Assembly: GCA_003171295.1 (NCBI GenBank)
Contig: PMYF01000160.1
Location: forward strand, 1-9,255
Direction: 5' to 3'
Length of the DNA: 9,255 nucleotides
From: Acidobacteriota bacterium
Lineage (GTDB): Bacteria > Acidobacteriota > Terriglobia > UBA7540
Part shown: one piece after another, positions 1-6,482 of the stretch
Position numbering within the stretch: position 1 is the first letter of the stretch
How the letters are laid out: each line of letters begins with the position of its first letter
The notes under the pieces: generated by a model
What the model saw: the letters and a program-made list of their open reading frames with translations, nothing else
The model's database searches: none
What the model was told of the DNA's origin: nothing
Translations under genes and position numbers: made by a program

Positions 1-1
1 G

Positions 2-658
2 AGAGCGAAATGGATAGGCCTCGTGACCCAATACATCTGGCAATCCGGATTCCAGATGGGCGGGATGAAGGGTCTGGAGCTGGAATACGCCCACAACAAA
101 CCCATCGAATTCAACGAGACCGATTGGTACCCCCTGTGGTACAAAGGCGACGCCATAGCGGACTCCCGGGTGGAAGCGTGGGAGTTCATCGTGGGAGGGG
201 GAGGAAGTTTCAATCACCTGAATGGACGATATACGGCGGAGGACTCCGCTGGAAAGATGCCCGACACTGCCCAAATCGCCGGTGCACTTAAGAACCTGCG
301 AGACTTCATGTACAGCTTCGATTTTCTCAAGATGAGCCCGCAGCCGGTCTTCGCGCTCGGGGGAATCCCCGCGGGGACTTACTGCCGGGGAATCAGCGAA
401 ACCGGGAGACAGTACGCCCTATATCACCACCACAGCGAGATCAAATCGAATGGGACGGGCTCGTATGCGGTCACGCCCGGCAGTTATGTCGAGGACCTCG
501 AACTGGAACTGCCGGGCGGCAAGTACAAAGCGGATTGGGTTGACCCGGCCTCCGGCGCAGTGCTGGGCAGCGAGACCTTCACGCACCAGGGTGGCAACCG
601 GATATTCACAACCCCCACGCATACGGTGGACATCGCACTGCGGATCAAACGCGGTTAG
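2..658 (+). CDS. Probable secreted glycoside hydrolase (apiosidase-like/clan A type), C-terminal part with collagen-binding-like domain
   Basis: The reading frame is open to the left edge, so only the last 218 residues are visible and the GTG at 23 is probably internal. The first ~110 residues resemble the end of a TIM-barrel hydrolase of the DUF4038/apiosidase-like type. The segment KPIEFNETDWYP carries a Glu after a beta-strand, the place where clan A glycosidases have a catalytic carboxylate, and it is followed by an AWEFIVGGGGSFNH segment like the family's Ala/Gly-rich barrel strand. The last ~85 residues (YALYHHHS, then LELPGGKYKADWVDPASGAV) match the pattern of the 'putative collagen-binding domain of a collagenase' (Pfam Collagen_bind_2), a beta-sandwich commonly placed C-terminal to DUF4038. 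The substrate is presumably a plant or microbial polysaccharide (inference). The signal peptide would lie outside the window. A TPR gene starts 29 bp downstream, probably in the same operon. The family is moderately sure; the substrate is unknown. Confidence 0.6.
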   Translation, partial: RAKWIGLVTQYIWQSGFQMGGMKGLELEYAHNKPIEFNETDWYPLWYKGDAIADSRVEAWEFIVGGGGSFNHLNGRYTAEDSAGKMPDTAQIAGALKNLRDFMYSFDFLKMSPQPVFALGGIPAGTYCRGISETGRQYALYHHHSEIKSNGTGSYAVTPGSYVEDLELELPGGKYKADWVDPASGAVLGSETFTHQGGNRIFTTPTHTVDIALRIKRG

Positions 659-675
659 AATCTTAGCGCTCGACG

Positions 676-681
676 TGGAGG
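676..681 (+). promoter_or_regulatory. Ribosome binding site TGGAGG that selects a TTG start
   Basis: TGGAGG lies 6 nt before TTG at 688. No comparable site precedes the alternative GTG (709) or ATG (718), so the TTG is the best-supported start of the downstream TPR gene. That start also gives a complete signal peptide. Confidence 0.55.
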
Positions 682-687
682 CTTGGC

Positions 688-1848
688 TTGGATGGGGTTG
701 CGGTTCGCGTGCTCCTTATGACGGTGCTGGTCGCCGCCGGCCCGCGGTTGACCGCACAGACGGTGGACAGCCAGGCCCAGGAGGCCTTCACGCGAGGGGT
801 AGCCCTGCAGCAGAAGGGCGATTTGGAGGGGGCGCGCCAGGCCTACGAGGAAGCTCTGGGACTCGCTCCGCAGCGCGTGGATGTGCTTTCGAACTTGGGG
901 CTTGTCTATTCACAAATGGGACAGCAGGAGCGGGCGATCAAGTGCTTCCAGGAAGCCCTCAAGGTTGACCCCAGGCAGTTTGCGGTGCGCTTCAATCTGG
1001 GTATCGGCTACATGCAGGCCAAGCAATATGGGCCGGCGCGGCGTGAGCTGGCCAAGGTGGTTGCGGCCCAACCCAATAACCTCAGAGCTCATAACCTGCT
1101 CGGGCTCTGCCTGCTCAAGCAGGGCCGCCTGCCCGAAGGCGCCGCTGAACTCGAGAGGGTGCGGCGAGCGAACCCCCAGGACCTTGACGTGAGCTACACC
1201 CTGGCCTCCGCCTACCTCAGAGCCAACCAGTTGGATAAGGCTGAGCCTATCGTCACCGGCCTCGAGAGCAACGACTCCGCCGAAGCTCACTTCATTGTGG
1301 GCACCTACTACCTGGCTAAGTTCGATCACCGGCGCGCGATTCGAGAGCTGACTCTGGCGTTGGAACGAAACCCTAAACTCCCGGAGGCGCATGCTCAGCT
1401 CGGCTACGCGTACTTCTTCGATTTCAAGTGGGACCTCTCCGTCAAGATGTGCGAGGAGGAACTGGCCCTGTATCCCCATGACGGCAACGCCATCAAGCTG
1501 CTGGGCTCTCTCTATAGGCAAAGGGGACGACTGGATGAGGCGACAGCTCTGCTGGACAAAGCGGTCCAGCAAAGCCCAAACGACTACGAGATCCTATTTC
1601 AGGTTGCTCTCCTGGCTCAGGCCAGGAACGACTATCGTGCCGCGGTCGCCATCCTGGAGAAAGTCACCCAGTTGAATCCGGACTTCCCACAGGCTCACAT
1701 TACACTGGTGCGGGTCTATACAAAGCTCAAGCGCCCGGAGGACGCCAAGCGGGAACAGGCCGCTGTTGACCAATTGAATATCGAAAGGAAGAATCTCCCC
1801 ACGGTCCGCGACAAGGCCCTCTATGACGCGTTCAAGACCCCGCAGTAG
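688..1848 (+). CDS. Exported tetratricopeptide-repeat (TPR) protein
   Basis: A 386-residue protein made almost entirely of TPRs, the helical-hairpin scaffold used for protein-protein contacts. Residues 1-23 form a signal peptide: short N-terminus with one Arg, a hydrophobic VLLMTVLVAAG core, and a likely cut after LTA at residue 23. About ten repeats follow, from ~30 to ~364, each near 34 residues with the usual G/A-x-Y-A-P spacing (for example LGLVYSQMGQQERAIKCFQ at 70-88 and LGSLYRQRGRLDEATALL at 272-289). The repeats run without a break and no catalytic domain is visible. The start is TTG, chosen because of the TGGAGG site 6 nt upstream. It lies 29 bp after a glycoside hydrolase-like gene and converges on a CRTAC1-TPR gene, suggesting a periplasmic scaffold linked to polymer use (inference). 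The partner is unknown. Confidence 0.85.
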   Translation: MDGVAVRVLLMTVLVAAGPRLTAQTVDSQAQEAFTRGVALQQKGDLEGARQAYEEALGLAPQRVDVLSNLGLVYSQMGQQERAIKCFQEALKVDPRQFAVRFNLGIGYMQAKQYGPARRELAKVVAAQPNNLRAHNLLGLCLLKQGRLPEGAAELERVRRANPQDLDVSYTLASAYLRANQLDKAEPIVTGLESNDSAEAHFIVGTYYLAKFDHRRAIRELTLALERNPKLPEAHAQLGYAYFFDFKWDLSVKMCEEELALYPHDGNAIKLLGSLYRQRGRLDEATALLDKAVQQSPNDYEILFQVALLAQARNDYRAAVAILEKVTQLNPDFPQAHITLVRVYTKLKRPEDAKREQAAVDQLNIERKNLPTVRDKALYDAFKTPQ

Positions 1849-1913
1849 GATCGCCTCGGTATCGCTCGGGTGTCGTGTCAACCGCAGTCAGGAAATGGGC
1901 GTGTGGCGGGGGG
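1849..1913. other. Convergent intergenic gap, no terminator recognised
   Basis: This 65-bp gap separates the stop of the plus-strand TPR gene from the stop of the minus-strand CRTAC1-TPR gene. No hairpin followed by a T-run is seen on either strand, so termination of both genes may be factor-dependent or may lie inside the facing gene. Confidence 0.5.
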
Positions 1914-4900
1914 CTACGGCGGCTCGCTGAGGCCGACGACTCCTCTCCCTAAGGGCTGGGCCACGTATTGATTTAGCAGCCGGGCTTTGGCCAGTTCCCC
2001 CTCGGCAGACGGATCGCCCACGGTCTTTAGCAGCATTCCTAGGCCGTAATGGGCCAAGACGAAGTCGGGGCGCAGGCGGATGGCCGCCCGGAACCCTTCC
2101 ATGGCTTCCTGCTTCTTACCCATTCGGCCCAGCACCACGCCTTGATTATAAGCGGCCATGAAGAAGGTGGGGTCAAGCTGCAAAGCCTTGCGAAAGGCGG
2201 CTAGAGCCTCATCCTGGCGCCCTTCATCGGCGTATTTGATTCCCTCCGCGTTCAGGGCGTTGGCCTTGCCCGTCGCGTCTTTGGACTCCTGCAAAGCCTT
2301 GACCTTGTCAAAGCACCCCTTGGCCTCCTCGGATCTGCTCTCGGCCTGCAGCAACGTGGCGAGGTTGTAGAGGGCATCCTGGTAATTGGGCCGGTAACTT
2401 AATGCCCTGCGGTAGCTGGCCTCGGCCTGCGCACTTTGATTCAGGCGCCGATAGAGTTTGCCTAACTCGGCGTGCGCTTGCGCCAGGTCAGGCTTTAGAT
2501 CCACCGCCGCGCGCAGTTGATTGCCGGCTTCGCCGTAATCCCCCTGGTCAAGCGCGATCCGGGCGAGTTCATAGTGCGAGAAGGGATCGGCCGGATGCAG
2601 GCTGAGGGCTTTCTGGAAATGGACGGCCGCTTCGGGACGCTGCTTTTGCTCGACCAGGACCAATCCCATGCCGTAATGTGCAGCCCATATCAGCGGGTCT
2701 AAGTCGAGTGCTTTCCCGAAGGCTTCCAGGGCTTCCGTGTAGCGGTGGGAATCGTAATGGGCTTTGCCGAGGAGGACATGCAGCTCTGCATTCCGGGGAG
2801 CGTAGCGGATTGCTGCCTCCATCTGCTGTGCCGCTGCGTAACTATCGCCCTCGCGCGCGAGGATGGAACTTAGATCCACTCGCGCATCAACGTGGCCGGG
2901 CTGCAGCCGGAGGACTTCTACGAATTGATCGATGGCCGCCGGCAGATAGCCCCCTCCGCGAGTCGAGTAAGCTACCCCTAAGGCATAGCGCGCGTCGACA
3001 AAGTCCGGCCGGAGCGCAACGGCCTCTGTCAATGCTTCGATGGCTTCCGGAGTCTTGTTCTGCCTTAGCAGGGCGACGCCCAGTTCGTACTCACGGTCCG
3101 CGCTCTGCGGTTCCGCCAGGTGAACGAGTGTTACACGTCCGCGAATTGCCGGCTCTTCTCGATCCACGGATTGGACCCGGCCGGCGCCGGCGGCATTTCT
3201 CGCGGCCGGAGAGGGTCGAGAGATCCCCTCTTCCTTGATGCGCAGGATCTGGTCCGGTTTGGGGTGGTCAATCGTCTGCTCGATTCCACTAGGCCAGCGG
3301 ATGTGAATCTCCCGAATGGCATCCTCATCACCAATCCCGAAGGCTACCCGCCGGTCATTGGCAGAGGCATAGCTGCCGGCGGTGCTGACCGTCCGGTACT
3401 GAACCCTGCCACTTGCGGCCGTGAGCCGCACCCGCGCTCCAATCGCATCGCGGTTGCTTTTTGTTCCTTCGAGGTTCAATTCAATCCAGTGGTTCCGATT
3501 ATCCCCTTCGTTCCGCAACAGGTGGGCCGGCTCCTTGTAGTCGGAGACCACCACGTCAATGCGGCCGTTATTGTCGAGGTCGCCGAAAGCCGCGCCGCGC
3601 GCCGCCCAGGGTTGGCTGAAAATCTCCCCCGACTGAGATGAGATGTCCTCGAATTTCCCTCCCTGGAACTTCAGCAGCAAGGGCCTCTCGAGATAGTGGA
3701 GGTGGGGTTGCGTAATCTCAATGTTGTCCATCACATGACTGGTGGCGATGAACACGTCATTGTGGCCGTCGTTGTCAAAGTCAAAAACATGGATACCCCA
3801 ACCCCCGAAGGGGCGGGAAATCTCCGCGAGGTTGGACGTCACACTCGCATAGCCGAACGTGCCGTCCCCGTTGTTATGAAACAGGGCAAAATACTCGTAG
3901 GGCAAGGCGGTGGTCAGGATATCAGGGAACCCATCATTGTCCAAGTCAGCAAAGTCCGTGCCCATACCTGAGAAGGTATTGCCATCCTCTGTGTAACCTA
4001 CGCCAGCAATTGCCGCCTGCTCCGTGAAGGTACCGTTGCCATTGTTCTTGAAGAGAAACTGGGGGAAGGCGTCATTCGCAACATAGATGTCCATGAAACC
4101 GTCATTATTGAAGTCCCCGAAGGAAACGCCCAAGCCGTATCCCGGGCTGCCCTTGATCCGGCTGGCCTCGCTCACATCTGTAAATGTCCCGTCGCGGTTA
4201 TTATGGAATAGGTAATTGGAGACGGCTTTGAACTCGTTCGGATGGCAATAGGCCCGGCCCCCCGCGACATTGGGCCCGCACATCAATGCTCCCATGGTGA
4301 AGTTCCACTGCAGGTAGCGAGTCACAAAGAGGTCGAGATACCCATCATTGTCGTAATCCAGAAAGCCGGCGCTCATGGTCCAGCCTTCGGTCCTGATGCC
4401 GGATGGCGCGGTCACATCCGTGAATGTTCCGTCGCCATTATTGTGGTAGAGAATGCCCCCGCCATAGTTCGTGACGAACAGATCAGGAAAGCCGTCGTTG
4501 TCATAGTCCCCAACGGCGGCGCCCATGCCATACTCTTTGCCCTTTACCCCCGCCTTTTCCGTCACGTCCGTAAACGTTCCATCCCGGTTATTTCTGAACA
4601 ACCTGTTCCAGTACGCGGGGTTGGATTTGTCGGGGAGCTGCACATCCGTTTGCGGATTTCCCAGCGCCGCGCCGTTCACAAAGAACATATCCAGCCAGCC
4701 ATCGCCGTCGTAATCGAGGAGCGCGACCCCGCCGCCCATCGTCTCGATCAAGTACTTGTTGGGCGTCGGTGAATTGCGGAATTGGAAACGTAAACCGGCC
4801 CTATCGCGCGCTTCCACAAATCTGGCATTTGAGGAGGGAGGGCGCAGCGGATTATTGACTGTGGGGGCAACGATGGCTGCATAGACAATGAGAAGGCTCG

Positions 4901-4922
4901 TGCTTGCCCAGGGTGTTCTCAT
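1914..4922 (-). CDS. Secreted CRTAC1-family protein: FG-GAP/VCBS repeats, ASPIC/UnbV domain and C-terminal TPR array
   Basis: A 1002-residue protein with three parts. Residues 1-~22 are a signal sequence (hydrophobic SLLIVYAAIVAP). Residues ~35-480 are a beta-propeller with seven calcium-binding-type D-x-D/N-x-D/N-G-x-x-D loops at 70, 139, 189, 270, 326, 381 and 448, and five NNxxGTF turns at 111, 161, 241, 293 and 350. Two cysteines (215 and 226) sit in a CGP...YCHP segment of the kind found in CRTAC1 proteins. Residues ~490-565 match the ASPIC/UnbV domain (GARVRL ... VSTAGSYASANDRRVAFGIG ... IRWPSGIEQ). After a ~45-residue linker, ten or eleven TPRs run from 610 to ~980. The fold suggests a calcium-stabilised extracellular or periplasmic adhesion/scaffold protein; no enzyme activity is evident. 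The start at 4922 gives a good signal peptide but has no clear Shine-Dalgarno site. The gene is divergent from a TPR gene across 44 bp. Architecture is very certain, biological role is not. Confidence 0.92.
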   Translation of the reverse strand: MRTPWASTSLLIVYAAIVAPTVNNPLRPPSSNARFVEARDRAGLRFQFRNSPTPNKYLIETMGGGVALLDYDGDGWLDMFFVNGAALGNPQTDVQLPDKSNPAYWNRLFRNNRDGTFTDVTEKAGVKGKEYGMGAAVGDYDNDGFPDLFVTNYGGGILYHNNGDGTFTDVTAPSGIRTEGWTMSAGFLDYDNDGYLDLFVTRYLQWNFTMGALMCGPNVAGGRAYCHPNEFKAVSNYLFHNNRDGTFTDVSEASRIKGSPGYGLGVSFGDFNNDGFMDIYVANDAFPQFLFKNNGNGTFTEQAAIAGVGYTEDGNTFSGMGTDFADLDNDGFPDILTTALPYEYFALFHNNGDGTFGYASVTSNLAEISRPFGGWGIHVFDFDNDGHNDVFIATSHVMDNIEITQPHLHYLERPLLLKFQGGKFEDISSQSGEIFSQPWAARGAAFGDLDNNGRIDVVVSDYKEPAHLLRNEGDNRNHWIELNLEGTKSNRDAIGARVRLTAASGRVQYRTVSTAGSYASANDRRVAFGIGDEDAIREIHIRWPSGIEQTIDHPKPDQILRIKEEGISRPSPAARNAAGAGRVQSVDREEPAIRGRVTLVHLAEPQSADREYELGVALLRQNKTPEAIEALTEAVALRPDFVDARYALGVAYSTRGGGYLPAAIDQFVEVLRLQPGHVDARVDLSSILAREGDSYAAAQQMEAAIRYAPRNAELHVLLGKAHYDSHRYTEALEAFGKALDLDPLIWAAHYGMGLVLVEQKQRPEAAVHFQKALSLHPADPFSHYELARIALDQGDYGEAGNQLRAAVDLKPDLAQAHAELGKLYRRLNQSAQAEASYRRALSYRPNYQDALYNLATLLQAESRSEEAKGCFDKVKALQESKDATGKANALNAEGIKYADEGRQDEALAAFRKALQLDPTFFMAAYNQGVVLGRMGKKQEAMEGFRAAIRLRPDFVLAHYGLGMLLKTVGDPSAEGELAKARLLNQYVAQPLGRGVVGLSEPP

Positions 4923-4958
4923 GTTACGGAGCGTGGCGCGTGCCGGACATCGAGTTTT

Positions 4959-4986
4959 AGTGTACCATGGCGCGTAGTCATGACAA
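4959..4986 (-). promoter_or_regulatory. Candidate sigma70-type promoter for the CRTAC1-TPR gene
   Basis: Read on the minus strand, TTGTCA (4986-4981; five of six to TTGACA) and TACACT (4964-4959; four of six to TATAAT) are separated by 16 nt. Transcription would start near 4950, leaving a leader of about 28 nt before the ATG at 4922. The -35 box lies inside the first codons of the longest reading of the divergent TPR gene, which argues for a later start in that gene. Confidence 0.4.
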
Positions 4987-6202
4987 ACGCTCGATCGCTA
5001 ATGGGACGCCTGTGGACATGCTTGTCAACTCCGGCGAAATGACCTTTCGCCACAGGAGTGGAATCTCTTCCAGCAGGCGGCCGGGGCGAACTGTTTTGCG
5101 GGCAATCTCATTGCTTCTGGCCATTAACATTTCTGCCGCCACGGCGTGGGGAAGGCAAGCCCGGATCGATATCAGTCAAGGGGACGCATCTGCCTTCTAC
5201 AGTTCGAGGCAGGGGAGTGCGCCGGCTGGCGCGACGGATTGGAAATGCGTGTTATGGCCAGGGCGCAATTCCAGCGCCCGGGGGTTTGCGGTCGTTGGCG
5301 CCGATTCAGCCGCTCGCGGCCCCTCGCGGGATGATGCGAGGATTCAAGAGATCAACAGACTGATTGACGCCGGGGAGCTTCCCCTAGCGCGTCAGAAGCT
5401 GGCCGAAGAAGTCACGGGGCATGGGGAGAGCTACCAAACGCTTTTTCTCGAGGCTAAGATCCTTTTCCGGGAGCAGAAGTGCCGGGAATCACTCAAGGTC
5501 CTGGAGCGATGCTTTTCTCTGGATCAGCATGATCCCGAACTTTACAAACTGGTTGCCTTGAATGCGATCCTCATTGATAGGATGGATATCGCCGAGCAAG
5601 CATTGCAGACGGCCACACGGCTGGCTCCCCATGATTCCCTGGTTTTATTCCACCTGGGAGCGCTTTATTATACCGAGAGCCGCTTTCCTTCAGCGCGACC
5701 GCTGCTCGAAAAATCCGTGAACCTCAACCCCGAGTACGTTCCCGCACGGCTTTTTCTGGGCCTGACGCTGGAAGAACTTGGACAGGAACAGACGGCGATA
5801 GATTGTTATCACCGGGCCATCGAAATGTCCGAGCGGTCAGGATCAAAGGGAGAGCAGCCCTATCTTTATCTGGGTCGGCTTCTATATCGGGAGAACCGGC
5901 TGAATGAGAGCCTTCCCTATCTCCGGAAAGCCGTGCAGGCTAATTCCCGGTCCTGCGAAAGCCTGTGCCTTGTAGCGAGGGTTCTCAGCGTGCAAGGCCA
6001 GGAAGCGGATGCCCTGGCGGCCCTCCGGCAATGCACTGGGGCGGACCCGAACTACGTGGAAGCGCACTACCTCCTGAGTCGCGCTTACGTCAAGCAAGGA
6101 CGAACCGGCGAGGCCGCAAGGGAGTTGTCCTTATTTCAGGAACTCAAGAAGCTTGAGGAGAACAAAAAGGACTCCCGGAAGAACCAGCGCGCCCGCCCAT
6201 GA
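4967..6202 (+). CDS. Exported TPR protein, start uncertain
   Basis: A protein of up to 411 residues. Residues 41-62 (RTVLRAISLLLAINISAATAWG) look like a signal peptide preceded by an unusually long basic stretch if the first ATG is used. Starting at the ATG at 5039 (residue 25) gives a more ordinary exported N-terminus and clears the divergent promoter. None of the candidate starts has a strong Shine-Dalgarno site. Residues ~63-124 are a Ser/Ala/Gly-rich segment with no recognised domain. Seven TPRs follow from ~155 to ~399 (for example LGALYYTESRFPSARPLLEKS at 230-250), then a basic tail rich in Lys/Arg. The likely role is a periplasmic protein-interaction scaffold, with no catalytic residues seen. 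It is divergent from the CRTAC1-TPR gene with 44 bp between, so the two may be co-regulated. The TPR assignment is certain, the start and partner are not. Confidence 0.8.
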   Translation: MARSHDKRSIANGTPVDMLVNSGEMTFRHRSGISSSRRPGRTVLRAISLLLAINISAATAWGRQARIDISQGDASAFYSSRQGSAPAGATDWKCVLWPGRNSSARGFAVVGADSAARGPSRDDARIQEINRLIDAGELPLARQKLAEEVTGHGESYQTLFLEAKILFREQKCRESLKVLERCFSLDQHDPELYKLVALNAILIDRMDIAEQALQTATRLAPHDSLVLFHLGALYYTESRFPSARPLLEKSVNLNPEYVPARLFLGLTLEELGQEQTAIDCYHRAIEMSERSGSKGEQPYLYLGRLLYRENRLNESLPYLRKAVQANSRSCESLCLVARVLSVQGQEADALAALRQCTGADPNYVEAHYLLSRAYVKQGRTGEAARELSLFQELKKLEENKKDSRKNQRARP

Positions 6203-6216
6203 ACGTTGGGGAGAAT

Positions 6217-6353
6217 CTACCGTCGCTGCGCTGTCTACTCCTCCCTTTTTCCGTCTGAAGAAACCGCTTGCGGGACTCGGGGAGGAGGCGGTAGCGGCCA
6301 AGCCGGACAAAACCCCGGGCTGGCCCGGGACGCTGATCGTCCGGGGGAACCCC
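6217..6353 (+). promoter_or_regulatory. Candidate structured RNA / leader of unknown class
   Basis: This non-coding stretch holds nested complementary segments. CTACCG (6217-6222) pairs with CGGTAG (6289-6294) and encloses CTCCTCCC (6238-6245) with GGGAGGAG (6280-6287). That in turn encloses a small CCG-CUUG-CGG hairpin (6264-6273). Then CCGGAC (6303-6308) pairs with GTCCGG (6339-6344) around a CCCGGG/CCCGGG hairpin with a CTGG loop (6314-6329). I compared it by eye with cobalamin, SAM, SAH, c-di-GMP, glycine, guanidine, Moco and THF riboswitch consensus cores and recognised none. GC-rich DNA gives helices by chance, so the functional claim is tentative; an intrinsic terminator follows directly. 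Confidence 0.3.
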
Positions 6354-6377
6354 TATCGAAACTGAAGCTGTTTGGTT

Positions 6378-6411
6378 CCTTGGGCTGGTTTACACCGCCG
6401 AAGGTTTTTTT
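6378..6411 (+). terminator. Intrinsic (rho-independent) terminator
   Basis: The RNA can fold as CCUU-G-GGC-U-GGU, loop UUAC, then ACC-GCC-G-AAGG. This is ten base pairs with one G-G mismatch (6382/6400) and one bulged U (6386). The stem is followed at once by seven T residues (6405-6411). It lies 175 nt after the TPR stop and 71 nt before the UroD-like start. It could end the TPR transcript or act as an attenuator for the UroD-like gene. Confidence 0.6.
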
Positions 6412-6469
6412 CGAACGTCAACTGTCGCTGGAGAGGATTGCTTGCAGACGAACTCTCACAAAATCCCCG

Positions 6470-6476
6470 GGAGGAG
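6470..6476 (+). promoter_or_regulatory. Strong ribosome binding site GGAGGAG
   Basis: GGAGGAG ends 6 nt before the ATG at 6483 and decides the start of the UroD-superfamily gene. An in-frame ATG at 6372 has no such site, would place the intrinsic terminator inside the coding region, and adds 37 residues with no family resemblance. Confidence 0.8.
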
Positions 6477-6482
6477 TTTCCT

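Noticed and set aside
910..1572. 220-codon minus-strand open frame inside the TPR gene
   Set aside because: The plus strand carries about ten unmistakable TPR units here; the antisense frame has no family resemblance.
3500..4740. Repeated DNA segments encoding NNxDGTFTDV as a possible tandem DNA repeat or CRISPR-like array
   Set aside because: The spacing and sequence follow the protein repeat of the beta-propeller, and codon choice varies between copies.
4242..4772. 176-codon plus-strand open frame rich in Val/Ile opposite the CRTAC1 repeats
   Set aside because: It is the antisense of repeated D-x-D-x-D-G codons, which yields repetitive open frames without being a gene.
6203..6353. Cobalamin or other known riboswitch upstream of a possible corrinoid-linked enzyme
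   Set aside because: Neither the B12-box nor the conserved cores of the other common classes could be found; only unassigned helices are seen.
6372..6482. 37-residue N-terminal extension of the UroD-like protein
   Set aside because: The extension reads through the intrinsic terminator, has no family similarity, and GGAGGAG points to ATG 6483.
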